Below are positions 1-11,372 of a stretch of 64,000 nucleotides of DNA, one piece after another (position 1 is the first letter of the stretch; the number at the start of each line of letters is the position of its first letter). The position numbers and the translations under genes were made by a program. The notes under the pieces are model-generated. The model made no database searches and was not told the origin of the DNA. It worked only from the letters and a program-made list of their open reading frames with translations. This DNA comes from Paracamarosporium sp. OC-R06-R3. Taxonomy: Eukaryota; Ascomycota; Dothideomycetes; Pleosporales; Didymosphaeriaceae. Location: contig JACVRA010000314.1 in assembly GCA_019828545.1 (NCBI GenBank), forward strand, positions 1,656-65,655, in the 5' to 3' direction.

Positions 1-15
1 CCCCCCCCCCCCCCC
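1..15. repeat. 15-nt poly-C tract at the window edge
   Basis: The first 15 bases are all C. They lie inside the open frame of the minus-strand SMI1/KNR4-like gene, where they read as a glycine run. A homopolymer of this length is prone to length error in sequencing, so the frame beyond the left edge is uncertain. Confidence 0.9.
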
Positions 16-798
16 TCTTAACCTTTCTATCCCCCCGAACACTTTTCTTGTTTCATCTTCGTACGTCTTCTTCGCCTTCTTCCCCGCTTTCTCATACGCT
101 TTTTCGAAGTCGGAGAGGATAGAGTGTGTAGATGGGGGTTCGATGAGGATTACGGCGCCCTCGTCGCCTGCTGCGCCGATGCTGAAGCCGCGGAAGGGAC
201 TTAGGGGGATTGGGTCGTGCGGGAAGTGTTCTGGGAAGATTGTGAGGTCTAGATCGTGGTATGTGGATGTGTGTTTTCGGGTTGCGGCTGTGGCGCCGTA
301 GAATATACATGTGGGTTCGTTTGAGGAGGAGACGTAGAAGCCGTTTGTGTTGCGGAGGAATTCTTGATATGCGGGTGGGAGGTGGATGGGGTCGGGCTCT
401 TGGTCTTCTGTTTGGTTGTTGGGGATTTTCTCGGGTTTGAGACTTGTCGCGTCTTGTTTGATGGCGTTGTCGTGGTCGCTGCTATCTTCATCACCATCTC
501 TGTCTTGATCTTTATTCCCCTCATCACCCTCCTCCCCCTCCTCCTCCCCTTCCTCAAACCTCAGCCTCTACTCCAATTCCCTGACCTCCTCCTCCGTCGC
601 CGGCCCCTTCAAAAAGCTCTTCGGCCAATTCGGCCAATCATCCAGCTCCAACACAGACATGGGCTCTCCTGCCTCATCATTTGCCTTCCTCGCCGCAATA
701 TAGCTCTCGTCTAGAATCTACAACAACTCTGATATGCTTTTGTCTGCGTAGGGCCGGGGAGGTGAGGATTTTTGTTGTAGTTGTGCTTTGGGAGGCAT
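1..798 (-). pseudogene. SMI1/KNR4 (SUKH)-like protein gene with two in-frame TAG codons, 3' end outside window
   Basis: One minus-strand frame starts at an ATG at 798 and runs to the window edge (266 codons), interrupted only by TAG at codon 27 (720-718) and TAG at codon 77 (570-568). Codons 140-155 carry the hallmark LPxxYxxFLxxTNGF pattern of the SMI1/KNR4 fold; an acidic Glu/Gly/Asp-rich stretch lies at codons 80-110, and a conserved-looking Pro/Phe-Arg-Gly-Phe segment follows. Yeast Knr4/Smi1 is a cell-wall and signalling hub; a function for this copy is inferred only from the fold. No GT-AG intron of normal fungal size removes either stop, and no ATG exists in this frame downstream of the second. 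Both stops are one C-to-T change from CAG. Likely a decayed gene; recent mutation, base error or readthrough are alternatives. Confidence 0.6.
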
Positions 799-1386
799 AT
801 TTGAGGGGGAAAAGGAGTTTGGTGGTTGTTGTGGGCTTTGTGTACGATGCACAATCAAGTAAAGATATTGATCGATTAGAGGGCAAGTCAAGGCGGGTAA
901 TAGACGTTTAGGATTGAATTTACGACTTTATGTACGGGTTGTGTATATCAGCACTAGGGGAGCCAGATGCTAGTGCTGCCACGCTAGTCTAACGGTGCTA
1001 CTAAGATGGCGTCAAGAGTTCCGTGGTGTTGGGGTCAATGAGGCTGAGCCTCGCAATTTGTTTACAATGACCGACGCGTGTTCACTGAGCTCTATCATCG
1101 ACAAGATCTTCCACGTTGAGCTGTTTAAAGATAAAAGCGTGGTCTGCCATATTGGGAAGCCATCTACTCGTTTCGCCCAAACCTTTACTGGGCGAGAGCT
1201 CTTCTATTTGAAGTCGTGGCGCTATGGCATGAAGGTCATCGAATCTATTGCGTTGGTATATCTGAAGGACATGTACAGTGAAAATGATGTAGAAGTAGTG
1301 TACAAAAGCGGCAATGCAATATTCAGTGCCGTCGATGAAACTGCTCCCTTGCTCAGAAGAATTGACTTGATATCCGCAAGCGAATG
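799..1386. other. Intergenic stretch with a small inverted repeat
   Basis: It lies between the 5' end of the SMI1/KNR4-like gene and the 3' end of the first Zn2Cys6 gene. An 8-bp perfect inverted repeat (CAGCACTA at 949-956, TAGTGCTG at 971-978, 14-nt loop) could form a hairpin. A plus-strand open frame at 995-1537 runs through it, but it has no recognisable domain and overlaps the antisense regulator gene. I see no convincing gene. Confidence 0.5.
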
Positions 1387-2902
1387 TCACCAAGACATGG
1401 AGGGCTGCAGCGGTTTCGGCGCAAATTGCGGATCTTTACGGATAGACGCGAAGATGTTCAAGAGTTGTGTGGCTTCAACACCACCGTTTTCTTGCCAGAA
1501 CGGTGCAGATGACGCTTGCTGCATGGCAAGGTCATAGCATGTGTCAAGAAGCGAATTGGTGTTTTCCGGGCTATCTTTGATACGCATCTTCATGCCGATA
1601 GCCATAGCCATGAAGACGTGAAAACGAGCCATTTGTGTAGATACGGGAATTTCAAGTGCCACACCCCGATTTTTGGGATCAGGATAAACCGATTCGCAAA
1701 ATCTACTGAAGAGAACAGGAGTTACAGAATATGTTTTCTGCTCGGCGGACTCTAAATGCTGAACGAACTCAGATGTAAGAGTTTCGGCTTCGAAGCGACT
1801 CGGAAAAGGCGTGGTAGTGAGCGCTCTGCTTCTGTCTGTAAAACTCGACCGTGAGGAACCTGGTGGAGGGCTTTCCGTGTGGGCAGCGAAAAGTCCTGGG
1901 CGTGGTAGGCGAGGCGCGGGCGCGAGAGGTAAAACGTCGGTTTCGTCTTCGGTGCCGTGTTCTTCGCTTTCTATGGAATTTGATGATATTGAAGTGGCGC
2001 GGGAGATGCTTCCACTCGGAGGCGCCTCAGGTTTCAGCTTGGTTCTTTGGGCCATGAAATCCCACTCGGTAGTGTGTGGTGGGCCTGGTGAAGGCGTGTA
2101 AGATTTACTTGTCACAGGAAAACCCATCGGTGGATACGATGGCGCGCTTGTAGGCGGGACATCGGGGGACGACGCGCGTGTGGTGCCTGACCAGAATGAA
2201 GGTACTGGTGAAGATACGACTGTCGCATTGGGGACAAGCTCACATTCAGTGATGGCTATTGAGGGCACTCTTGCCCCAGTACTGCCAGCCGAAAAGCTTC
2301 CCATATCCATATGAGTTGGTTCGGTGGTGAAGGCCGAGTTGAAGGCCGTGTCGAGAGAAAGATGCGGTGGGCTCTGACCCCAGTCAAAGCTGGTTGGCGT
2401 CGAGGACATGAGGTTTTCGTCAATGGATTCCATTCCGTGCATGGGCGCATTAACGTGTGCAGCCAACTGTGCCTCTAAATGGTGTATTCGACTCTCTAAT
2501 GCAGCTTGATGTTCTCTGGAAGGTGTTGGTATAGTCACGTGACGACGCGCGTCACTGGCGCGCCCAGAAGGGAAATACTGACGATGCGACTACTTCTCGA
2601 GGTTTTTGTGTTCTCACGCCTGGAGAAAGTTAGCTGCAATGTGGCAAATGGTTTGAAAATGCCACGAACATGTTAATGAGAATCTTTTACACGTTGCACA
2701 TGGAGTGTCTCCGTCGCATCGAATCTATGAACCCTTAGACGTGGATCTTCCATGCCGAGAGACCGCAAGCTACCTTTCGTCTTCGACATCGTTCACAGGC
2801 GTTGGATACTGACTTCCGTCTTGGAGCCCAGTCCTGCACGGCTGCTGGCGAAAAGCGAGCCGAGCCTTCGCCCGCTGGTAACGACGCTGTAGCGGTCAGC
2901 AT
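1387..2902 (-). CDS. Zn2Cys6 transcription factor, C-terminally short (possibly truncated)
   Basis: Three exons are inferred: 2902-2774, 2724-2618 and 2515-1387 (introns 49 and 102 nt), giving 454 aa. Joining exons 1 and 2 completes a fungal zinc cluster, with Cys36, Cys39, Cys46, Cys52, Cys55 and Cys62 in the pattern CxxCxxxKxxCDGxxPCxxC. A short coiled segment (HQAALESRIHHLEAQL) follows directly after the third exon starts, as is usual for dimerising members. Then come about 200 Ser/Pro-rich residues and the start of a middle-homology region (around FSRFCESVYPDP to ATQLLNIFASIRK). The protein ends there, whereas family members normally continue for another 200-400 residues. Nuclear DNA-binding regulator by family; target unknown. 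Either a truncated gene or one with an unrecognised 3' exon. An upstream in-frame ATG at 2947 is an alternative start. Confidence 0.65.
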
Positions 2903-4434
2903 GTAAATACTGCGGGGAGGATAGATCAACTCACTGAACGGACACATGATCTCGGATCTTGTCGTTGCCGTGGGCTGTGCAAGATGGCTCAGGGATGGAT
3001 GAACACGAGAGCAGGAGCAAAACCGTCGGGGATCCCGCACCGGATATCGAACGAGCCGGGAAATGAGATGAGCTGGGCAAAAGAGGAGCAACAAGGCGGA
3101 AGATGAGAATCGTGGATGTTTTACAGATAGAACGAAAGCAGCTGGCAGGGCAGCTCTTGCCCTGACTAATCGGTAGCGCCTTCCCTCTGCCAACCGCGGG
3201 GGAAGGGTCGAGGCAGATCTGCCGCAGCAACCTCCGCACCAGCACGAGAGCGACTTGCTGTGACGTTGCAGGCCGTCTGAAGTGCGCTGCTTTGCTTATG
3301 CACGCGCGCTTCGCCCAGCAATCATACACTTTTTGTGTTAATTCCTGCCCTGTCTTAATATGCGCGTGCACCTGCCCTCGCTAATCGACATTTTTCTAGA
3401 ACGCTGGGTTAGCGCGCGGAGCAAGGCGGGCGCGATTCCGCACCTGCATATGCACTTGGCGCTTTCGCCGCCCCCCATTATTCACTTGGGCGGAGATCAG
3501 CCCGTCCTCCGTCGACGGATGCTTTTCTGCCTTTGCCATGGCACGCTTTCGGCAGACGACTATTTTCAGCCTTGCCGCCGGCATAGTCGAGCGTCACCCT
3601 GCAATATCACGCTCAGCGCCGTTGTGGGCGCAAAGAGTCGCATATGCGACCAGTCCTTTTCGCGACGACTGTCTTTTCGACCCCATCTTGACATCGGTTT
3701 CGAGGGAACACGATCAATGAAATAGAGCGATTGCGCTTCGGCGACACACCGGCCAGCTTGTACGATACGATAGTTTGATGACTCAGGGGCTACCTCGGGG
3801 CGCGACGTCAAACTTCACCCAGACCTTTCGTCTCATCAGCCTTGAATCCGCTACAACTGCCGAAGCCTCATTCGCAGCCTGGGAAAGATGCGACCTTAGC
3901 ATCTGCCCCCCGCCAGCCGCGCCCGTCACATCAATCACATCAACCGTTCCCTCTCCTCTGATTTACTCCTCAAGAGCAGCTTACCCAAGCTTTCCTCCAA
4001 GCCTTTCTTTCCTTGCTTCGTTGCTTTCTGTTTCTGCACTTGTTTCAAGCCACGCTGATTCGCCACGACTCTGCCCACAATTTACCCACCATGCCTGTCT
4101 TTTATGTTAGAAGAGCGAGTATCTGTCTCGTTTTGCACAGCCCCAATGTCGCCTGAGTTCAATTGTCACTGTCACCTGGGCATCATGTCTGCTTCTGACC
4201 TCAATGCTTCTCGGCGGGCGGGCTTGGTGCCCGCTGGTGGCCGCTCCTGCCTCACCTTCTGCATCTTTCGACCCACAGCGACAAACAACGCAGTTCGTAG
4301 ATCATTATATCAGCGTCTTCGAGATGCATTTCAAATATGAGAAAGCGTCGAGCTTCACCAACCTGGCCACTTTGCAATACTTCATTTGCTGTGTTCCCTA
4401 ATACTCAGTTTTATTTTTTTTGTGCCTGCTGAGC
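2903..4434. other. Divergent intergenic region between the Zn2Cys6 gene and the Ca2+-ATPase gene
   Basis: About 1.5 kb with no open frame that resembles a protein family. It must hold the promoter and 5' UTR of both flanking genes. The last 450 bases before 4435 are pyrimidine-rich (CT-rich blocks around 3950-4100 and 4390-4425), typical of fungal promoters. No specific operator can be supported. Confidence 0.5.
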
Positions 4435-7400
4435 ATGCCTTCACCCCACGATCCGCCTGGACGCGCAGGAAATGGCTCTTTACCACCCCTCCCAGAGATC
4501 ACAGTCGAAATTCCACGCACGCCTATGCGTGCAAATACAGAGGAGACACTGACCGCAGTGACAGCTGGCGACGACATTTCGCCTGCGACGCTGGCTCCAG
4601 AGCGATCGTTCAGGCAGATGCACTCTCGAAATACATCGACAAGTGCCCAGAGTATAGCGTCTAGTTCGAATCCAATCACAGGCCGAAGTCGTGCGGCAAG
4701 CGAGGCAACACTTGCTCCGCCTGGGACCTCGGCGGGCGCATCGACACATACGTTGGAATCATATCTCCACGATGACGCTCTCAAGGCTGACCCGGGGTCC
4801 GAAGAAGACTTTGCAACTCTCAACAATAAGTTTGCGTTTTCCCCTGGACAGCTGAATAAGATGTTGAACCCAAAGTCGCTAGCTGCCTTTATCGCTCTTG
4901 GCGGGCTTCCAGGACTTGAGACCGGTCTCAGGACCGATGTTGATGCGGGACTGAGCCTTGAGGAAACTGAGCTGGCAGGCTCAATTTCATTTGAAGAAGT
5001 CACGAAGCAATACCGCAAAGCACGCGGCATCCCATCAACGCTACCTCGTCCCGTGGAGGTACGCCATGTTAATGTTACAGATGCTGGTACGTCCGGAGCG
5101 GGAGCGCATGCAGGAGACGCATTCTACGACCGCAAACGGGTCTTCAACGCCAACGTACTGCCTGCAAAGAAGCCGAAATCTTTCCTGATGCTCATGTGGG
5201 AAGCGTAAGCGATATTTTCTGGCAGCTTCTTTGGCTTTGCTGACTTGGACTGCTGCCAGGTACTATAAAGAAAGTGTACTGATCCTACTTACCATTGCAG
5301 CTGTCATCTCTCTTGCTCTTGGCCTGTACGAAACGTTCGGTGTTGACCATGGCCCCGGAGCCCCACCATCTGTTGACTGGATTGAGGGTTGCGCTATCTG
5401 CGTTTCCATCGTTGTCGTTGTATTGGTAGGCGCCATTAACGATTACCAAAAAGAGCGCGCGTTCGTCAAACTCAATGCGAAAAAAGAGGCTCGTGAGGTC
5501 AAGGTGATTCGCTCTGGAAAATCTTTTACGATCTCGGTCTACGATGTCTTGGTAGGCGATGTGCTTCACATGGAGCCTGGCGATCTTATCCCAGCTGATG
5601 GCATCTTTATCTCTGGCCACAATGTCAAATGTGACGAGAGCTCGGCGACAGGAGAATCCGACCAAATGAAAAAGACGAATGCTGAGCAGGTATTGCGACT
5701 CCTTGAGCGTGGTCACAATGATAGCAAAGATCTTGATCCCTTTATCATTTCTGGAAGTAAAGTGTTGGAGGGTGTCGGCACTTGTAAGGCCACTTGCTGT
5801 AATACCAAGTCTATTTACTAATCTTTTTAGACCTTGTTACTTCTGTTGGCGTCAATTCTAGCTATGGCAAGATTCTCATGGCGATGCGGCAAGATCCAGA
5901 ACAGACCCCTCTTCAGATGAAACTCGATAAGCTTGCCAAAGCTATTGCAAAACTTGCAAGCTTCGCTTCGTTCCTACTGCTACTAGTACTGCTCTTCCGT
6001 CTCGTTGCAACCTTTCCTGGAAGCCCTCTGAGTCCCGCGGAAAAGGCGTCCAAGTTTATGGATATTCTGATTGTCTCTGTGACGATCATTGTCGTTGCCG
6101 TTCCGGAAGGCCTGCCGCTAGCCATTACTTTGTCGCTCGCGTTTGCCACCTCGCAAATGGTTAAGATGAACAACCTCGTCCGTATCTTGAAGTCATGCGA
6201 AACGATGGGGAATGCGACTACGGTGTGTTCGGACAAGACAGGAACTCTGACACAGAACAAGATGACAGTTGTTACGGGTACCTTTGGCGAGGACTCATTT
6301 GATGACAAAAATCCTGGAGCATCGGATAGTCGATCCTCACAATTCGCGCAACGCCTGACTGCTCAGCAAAAGCGACTTCTCATCGAGTCTATCGCCATCA
6401 ATTCTACAGCATTCGAAGGAGATGGTGGCGAATTTGGATTCGTTGGTTCAAAAACAGAAATAGCGCTTCTGGGCTTTGCGAAGAATGTTTTGGGCATGAC
6501 TTCGCTCTCTCAGGAACGTACCAGCGCACAGCTGGTTCAGATGCTTCCATTCGACTCTAGCCGCAAGTGCATGGGTGCTGTGCAAAAGCTGCCCAATGGT
6601 ACCTACCGTCTACTCGTCAAAGGTGCTTCGGAGATCCTGCTGCGATTCTCTACCTCGCTTGCTCTCCCTACCGGTGACGTTCCTATGGACTCTAATCGAA
6701 GAAAAGTGATCTCCAACGTCATCGACTCGTATGCTCAACAGTCTCTTCGCACGATTGGTCTCATCTACAAAGACTTTCCGCAATGGCCCCCACGAGGTGC
6801 TGAGAACCCGGATGATCCTTCTATCGCTTCAGATCTAGGTGTATTGCTCCATGGCATGACCTGCATAGGTGTAGTTGGCATTCAAGATCCTCTTCGCCCC
6901 GGTGTTCCAGAGGCGGTTGCAAAGTGCAAGCATGCAGGCGTCGTCGTTCGCATGGTCACCGGAGATAACATCGTTACCGCTAAAGCTATTGCCACTGAAT
7001 GCGGCATTTATACCGATGGTGTCGTGATGGAGGGTCCTGACTTCAGGAAGCTTAGTGACGAAGAAATGGACGAGACTCTCCCACGTCTACAGGTCCTCGC
7101 TAGGTCCTCGCCAGAAGATAAACGGATTTTGGTTACTCGGCTGCGCGCGCTTGGTGGAATTGTTGCGGTTACTGGTGATGGAACCAACGACGGCCCAGCA
7201 CTCAAAGCGGCGGACATTGGTTTTTCAATGGGTATTTCAGGCACGGAAGTGGCTAAGGAAGCCTCAGCGATCATCTTAATGGATGACAATTTCGCTTCGA
7301 TATTGACTGCACTCATGTGGGGTCGCGCAGTCAACGACGCTGTGCAGAAGTTTCTGCAGTTCCAGATTACGGTCAACATCACCGCAATGGTTGTAGCCTT

Positions 7401-8175
7401 CGTCACCGCTATCCAAGATCCCGAGATGCGATCCGTCTTGACGGCAGTCCAGCTCCTCTGGATTAACCTGTTCATGGACTCGCTCGCAGCGCTTTCGCTA
7501 TCGACTGACCCTCCCACCAACGAAATCCTCGACCGTCCGCCCACCCCTCGCAGCGCTTCTATCATAAGCCTCACCATGTGGAAAATGATCATCGGTCAAG
7601 CCATCTTCCAGATGACTGCGACCTTCATCCTGCATTTCGCAGGTCCCAAGTTCCTCCCCTACCCCGAGAATGAAATGCGCACCATCATCTTCAACGTTTT
7701 TGTCTGGTTGCAGATCTTCAACCAATACAACAACCGCCGTCTCGACAACAAGTTCAACATCTTCGTCGGCATCCACAAGAACTACTATTTCATTGCCATG
7801 AACGTCATCATGGTGGGCTGCCAGGTGGTCATCATCTACTTTGGAAGCACGGCATTCAGTATCGTGCAGCTAAACGGGAACCAGTGGGCGATTAGCGTGG
7901 TAGTGGCGCTGTTGTGTGTTCCGTGGGGTGTCTGCGTGAGGCTGTTTCCTGATGCGTGGTTTGGGGCTATCGCCAAGTTTGTCGGCCGGCCGTTCGTGGT
8001 TATGTATCGCCCACTCGCGAGGCTTACAGATCGCGTGTCGGACAAGCTGAGGTCGAAAAAGAAAGGAAAGGCGTCCGAGGATGGCTCGAGCGATGGAGAG
8101 AGCTACGTGGGAAGAGGCAAGTCGCCCATTGAGACGATTGAGGTTCCTGGTGATGTGGAGAAGGGTATTTTGTAA
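4435..8175 (+). CDS. PMC1-type calcium-transporting P-type ATPase (P2B)
   Basis: ATP-driven Ca2+ pump of the PMC1/NCA type, expected in the vacuolar or plasma membrane, exporting cytosolic Ca2+. Exons 4435-5204, 5260-5783 and 5831-8175 (introns 55 and 47 nt) give 1,212 aa, normal for fungal members. Motifs in order: first membrane pair after WEAYYKESVLILLT; the TGES actuator loop (SSATGESDQ); PEGLP in M4 (521-527); phosphorylation site DKTGTLT with Asp566; KGA of the nucleotide domain (695-697); TGDN (808-811); TGDGTNDGP hinge (879-887); then a C-terminal membrane bundle. The first 180 residues are a Ser/Thr/Pro-rich cytosolic tail where yeast-type pumps carry regulatory sequence. The start is the ATG at 4435, since the frame just upstream has no ATG. 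All catalytic motifs are intact. No other identity is plausible; only the membrane location is inferred. Confidence 0.96.
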
Positions 8176-8904
8176 GATTTTGCATGTGGTGATCGAATAT
8201 TTTGCATATGCTAGTGGTATGACGGGCTTTGGGTGGGATACTGTCGCTGTGGCATTGATGCCATGCATGGATCATGGGATATTGGCGTTTTGGGGTACAA
8301 AAGCTCGCGCTATGCGCTAGAGCTGGGGCGTTGTTCTGGACCAAAAGGCTTATGCCACGATAGACTCGTATCAAGAGTTATTTGATAGCAACGTTAAGAC
8401 AGCATGTGCACAGGTAGTGGGCGGTTTTGGCTCTATTCTTGTAAGAGCACGCTAGCCCGTTTCCAGCTAGCTCACTTTCAAGTGTGTGCTGCCTCGGCTC
8501 GGCTGAGATCACCCCGATGCAAGAAACAACGTCCGCTTTGCATCGATCTACCTCCGTGACAAGACTGAGCTAAGCGGCGGAAGTATACCGGATAATGGGC
8601 ATGGCCGCCGACGATTTGGGGTACCCCGCAAACATAGCCTGTCTTGAAGGGTACTTGCGTCATCAGCCCAGGCACGACCACAGAGTATTCGTGGACAAAT
8701 ACTCCGACCCTGCGCTCAAAGAGCACGTGAGCGATCTACTACCTGGGATCTGGAGAGATGAAAATTAATACCCGGGAGTGACTACTGCTTGCTAGCAAGG
8801 GCACTTACGCCGGCGAGCATATGCCCCGGTCGCCGCGATGGTTTGTCTACTGTTATATAAATTTTCTTCTCCGCTACCAATCATTTGTATAAACTCTTCT
8901 GACG
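8176..8904. other. Intergenic region: Ca2+-ATPase 3' UTR and GH43 gene promoter
   Basis: The first part is 3' flank of the pump gene. The second part is the promoter of the two-module GH43 gene. Apart from the TATA-like box listed separately I see no gene-like open frame. Confidence 0.5.
8854..8860 (+). promoter_or_regulatory. TATA box of the GH43 gene
   Basis: TATATAA lies 45 bp upstream of the GH43 start codon, followed by a short pyrimidine-rich stretch. Strong TATA boxes are common in inducible secreted-enzyme genes of ascomycetes. The spacing implies a very short 5' UTR. Confidence 0.5.
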
Positions 8905-11007
8905 ATGCGTTTGGCTTCAGCATTTCTTTGCGCCTGCGGCCTGGGCTTCTCCGCTGCGCAGGCTGATCCTTACGAAGGCTATGCGTTTCTTTATTTCACC
9001 GGCAGCACTACTGCTGGCGAAAACATTTTCCTTGCTGCGAGCAATGGTAACAATGCACTGAGCTGGAAGGAGCTCAATAATGGACAACCAATACTAAGAT
9101 CCTCATACGGGACGAAAGGTCTCCGAGATCCCTTCGTCATTCGTTCAGCAGAAGGAGACAAATTCTTCCTCCTCGCAACAGATCTCTCCATCGGCTCCGG
9201 CACATCCTGGGATGCAGCTGTACGCACTGGAAGCCGTTATCTCGAGATCTGGGAATCCAGCGACCTCATCACATGGTCCGAACAACGCCATGTCGAAGTC
9301 TCACCTCCAACAGCCGGCAACACGTGGGCACCCGAAGCGTACTACGACCCGACCATCGAGCAGTACGTAGTATTCTGGGCATCTTCTCTCTACAACGAGT
9401 CAGACACCAATCATACGGGCACAACTTACCATCGCATGTTATACGTCACAACAAGCGACTTCATCACCTTCAACGAGCCGCAAATCTGGCAAGACGCAAA
9501 CATGTCGCGCATCGACTCAACAGTCATCCAGTCCAACGGCACATACTATCGCTTCACGAAAGACGAAGGCGGCTCTGGGACTGGGTGCACGGATATCATT
9601 GAGGAACGCTCTGATTCGCTTCGCGCTACGCTGGCATCGTGGACGCAGGTTACTGCTTGCATTGGAAAGAATGCGGGGACGAAGTCAGTGGAGGGCCCTA
9701 CGGTCTTCAAGAGTAACCCCGAGGATGTCAATGGGGAGAAGTTTTATCTTTTTGTGGATGAGTATGTGGATAGAGGGTATATTCCGCTGGAGACGGTGGA
9801 TTTGGACAAGCCGGAGTGGAAGGTTTCGGCGGAGTATAAGTTACCGACGAGTCCGCGACATGGTGAGTTTACGCGCTTACTTCGAAGATGCACTCTTTCA
9901 TTGTTGAGATCTCTCGGAAGCTTCTATGTGATATTGAACCCTACGTGACTCTGCTAATATCATTTTCTAGGCACTGTTATTCCCATAACCGCGAAGGAGC
10001 TCGCTGCTATCACTGGCAACACCACGACTGCCAAACGACAGGCCGAAAAAGCCAGCCTCGTTAAAAGAGAAAGCCCAGTCCTTCCAGGCCTATACGCTGA
10101 CCCCAATATTGCCATTTTTGGAAACTCATATTACATATACGCCACGACCGACGGATTCAGCAACTGGGACGGCAAAGTTTTCTATGTCTGGAAGTCCCCT
10201 GATCTCGTAACCTGGACCCGCTCAACAGAGCCTTTCCTCACCCTCAACGGTACAAGTGGCAACGTCCCATGGGCAACCGGCAACGCCTGGGCCCCAACCA
10301 TCATCTCACGGAACAGAAAATACTACTTCTACTTCAGCGGGCAAAACCCAACCTACAACCGCAAGACCATCGGCGTCGCCGTAGCCGACTCCCCCGAAGG
10401 ACCCTTCACCGCGCAGCCCACCGCCATGATCCTCAACAACGAAGAAATCACCACAAACCAGGCCATCGACTCCGCTGCCTTCCTCGACCCAACAACAGGA
10501 ACATACTACCTTTTCTGGGGCAACACCGCCACAGGCCAGCCCCTCTACGCCGAACTCTCAGACGACATGGTCTCCCTCAAACCGGGCACTCTCCGCTCAG
10601 CAAGCGGCCTCGTCGACTTTCGCGAGGGCGTTTTCGTAAACTACAGAAAGGGCTTGTTCCACATGACTTATTCCATCGACGACACGCGGTCTGAGAATTA
10701 CCGCGTTGGGTACGCGACTGCGGCGAATGTGACGGGCCCGTGGACATACCGCGGTGTGGTGCTGCAGAAGGATGTGGAGAAGGGGATTCTGGGTACAGGA
10801 CATGACTCTATTGTGCAGGTTCCCGGCGCGGATGATTGGTATATTGCGTACCATCGGTTTGCAATTCCGGGGGGGAATGGGACGAGGAGGGAGACGGCGA
10901 TCGATAAGGTATACTTTGATGAGGATGCGGGATTTATGCTGCCTGTTGTGCCGACGTTGGAGGGCGTGGGGCCGCAGGTTATCGGGGGGAATAAGACGGG
11001 GTATTAG
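8905..11007 (+). CDS. Secreted glycoside hydrolase with two GH43 modules
   Basis: Exons 8905-9862 and 9971-11007 (108-nt intron) give 664 aa. Residues 1-20 are a signal peptide (cleavage near AQA/DP). Module 1 (about 21-320) and module 2 (about 355-664) each show the GH43 beta-propeller acid trio: Asp75 (GLRDPF), Asp204 (SRIDSTV) and Glu263 (SVEGPTV) in the first; Asp363 (YADPN), Asp486 (AIDSAAF) and Glu538 (FREGVF) in the second. GH43 enzymes are inverting arabinofuranosidases, arabinanases or xylosidases acting on plant cell-wall polysaccharides outside the cell; the exact substrate cannot be read from the sequence. The linker (320-355) contains Lys-Arg pairs at 341-342 and 351-352, possible Kex2 sites. 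The next gene is a convergently transcribed Zn2Cys6 regulator, then a sugar transporter, suggesting one catabolic unit. The intron falls just before the linker and its removal keeps both modules in one frame. Confidence 0.93.
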
Positions 11008-11372
11008 GCGGTATTTTTGAAGTTCTGTTTGTAGATGAAGTGATGAATCCTAAAAATTAGGACATCTATGGTGAGGGCATATCGCGCTCTTCGGCTCCTG
11101 GGTACTGTTTCAAAAACCAGGCTATCAACTCGCCCAAAACAATTGGTCAAGAACCTTTGTTGCGAGTGGACTGAGAACAAGAGAGCAATTCTAAGCCGAA
11201 CGTCAAATTTCATTCAAGCGTCGCATGCCAAGGCAATAAAAAGGAGTGGTTTTCTCTTTAACTGTGCTAACGTAGGAATTCGAGCAAATGCAATTCATAA
11301 CCCAAACTATACAATGCAAATCTTCCTTTCGTGTATCCAAATGCAGCAAAACAAAGTCATCAACCATCAAAG
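11008..11372. other. Convergent intergenic region
   Basis: It holds the 3' flanks of the GH43 gene (plus) and the Zn2Cys6 gene (minus). It is A-rich with several AATAAA-like runs. No gene seen. Confidence 0.5.

Noticed and set aside
7008..7592. A 194-codon minus-strand frame in the Ca2+-ATPase gene
   Set aside because: Antisense shadow of the conserved hinge and membrane region of the pump.
8905..11007. Splitting the two GH43 modules into two genes
   Set aside because: The second module has no signal peptide of its own, and a canonical GTGAGT...CTAG intron joins the two in one frame.
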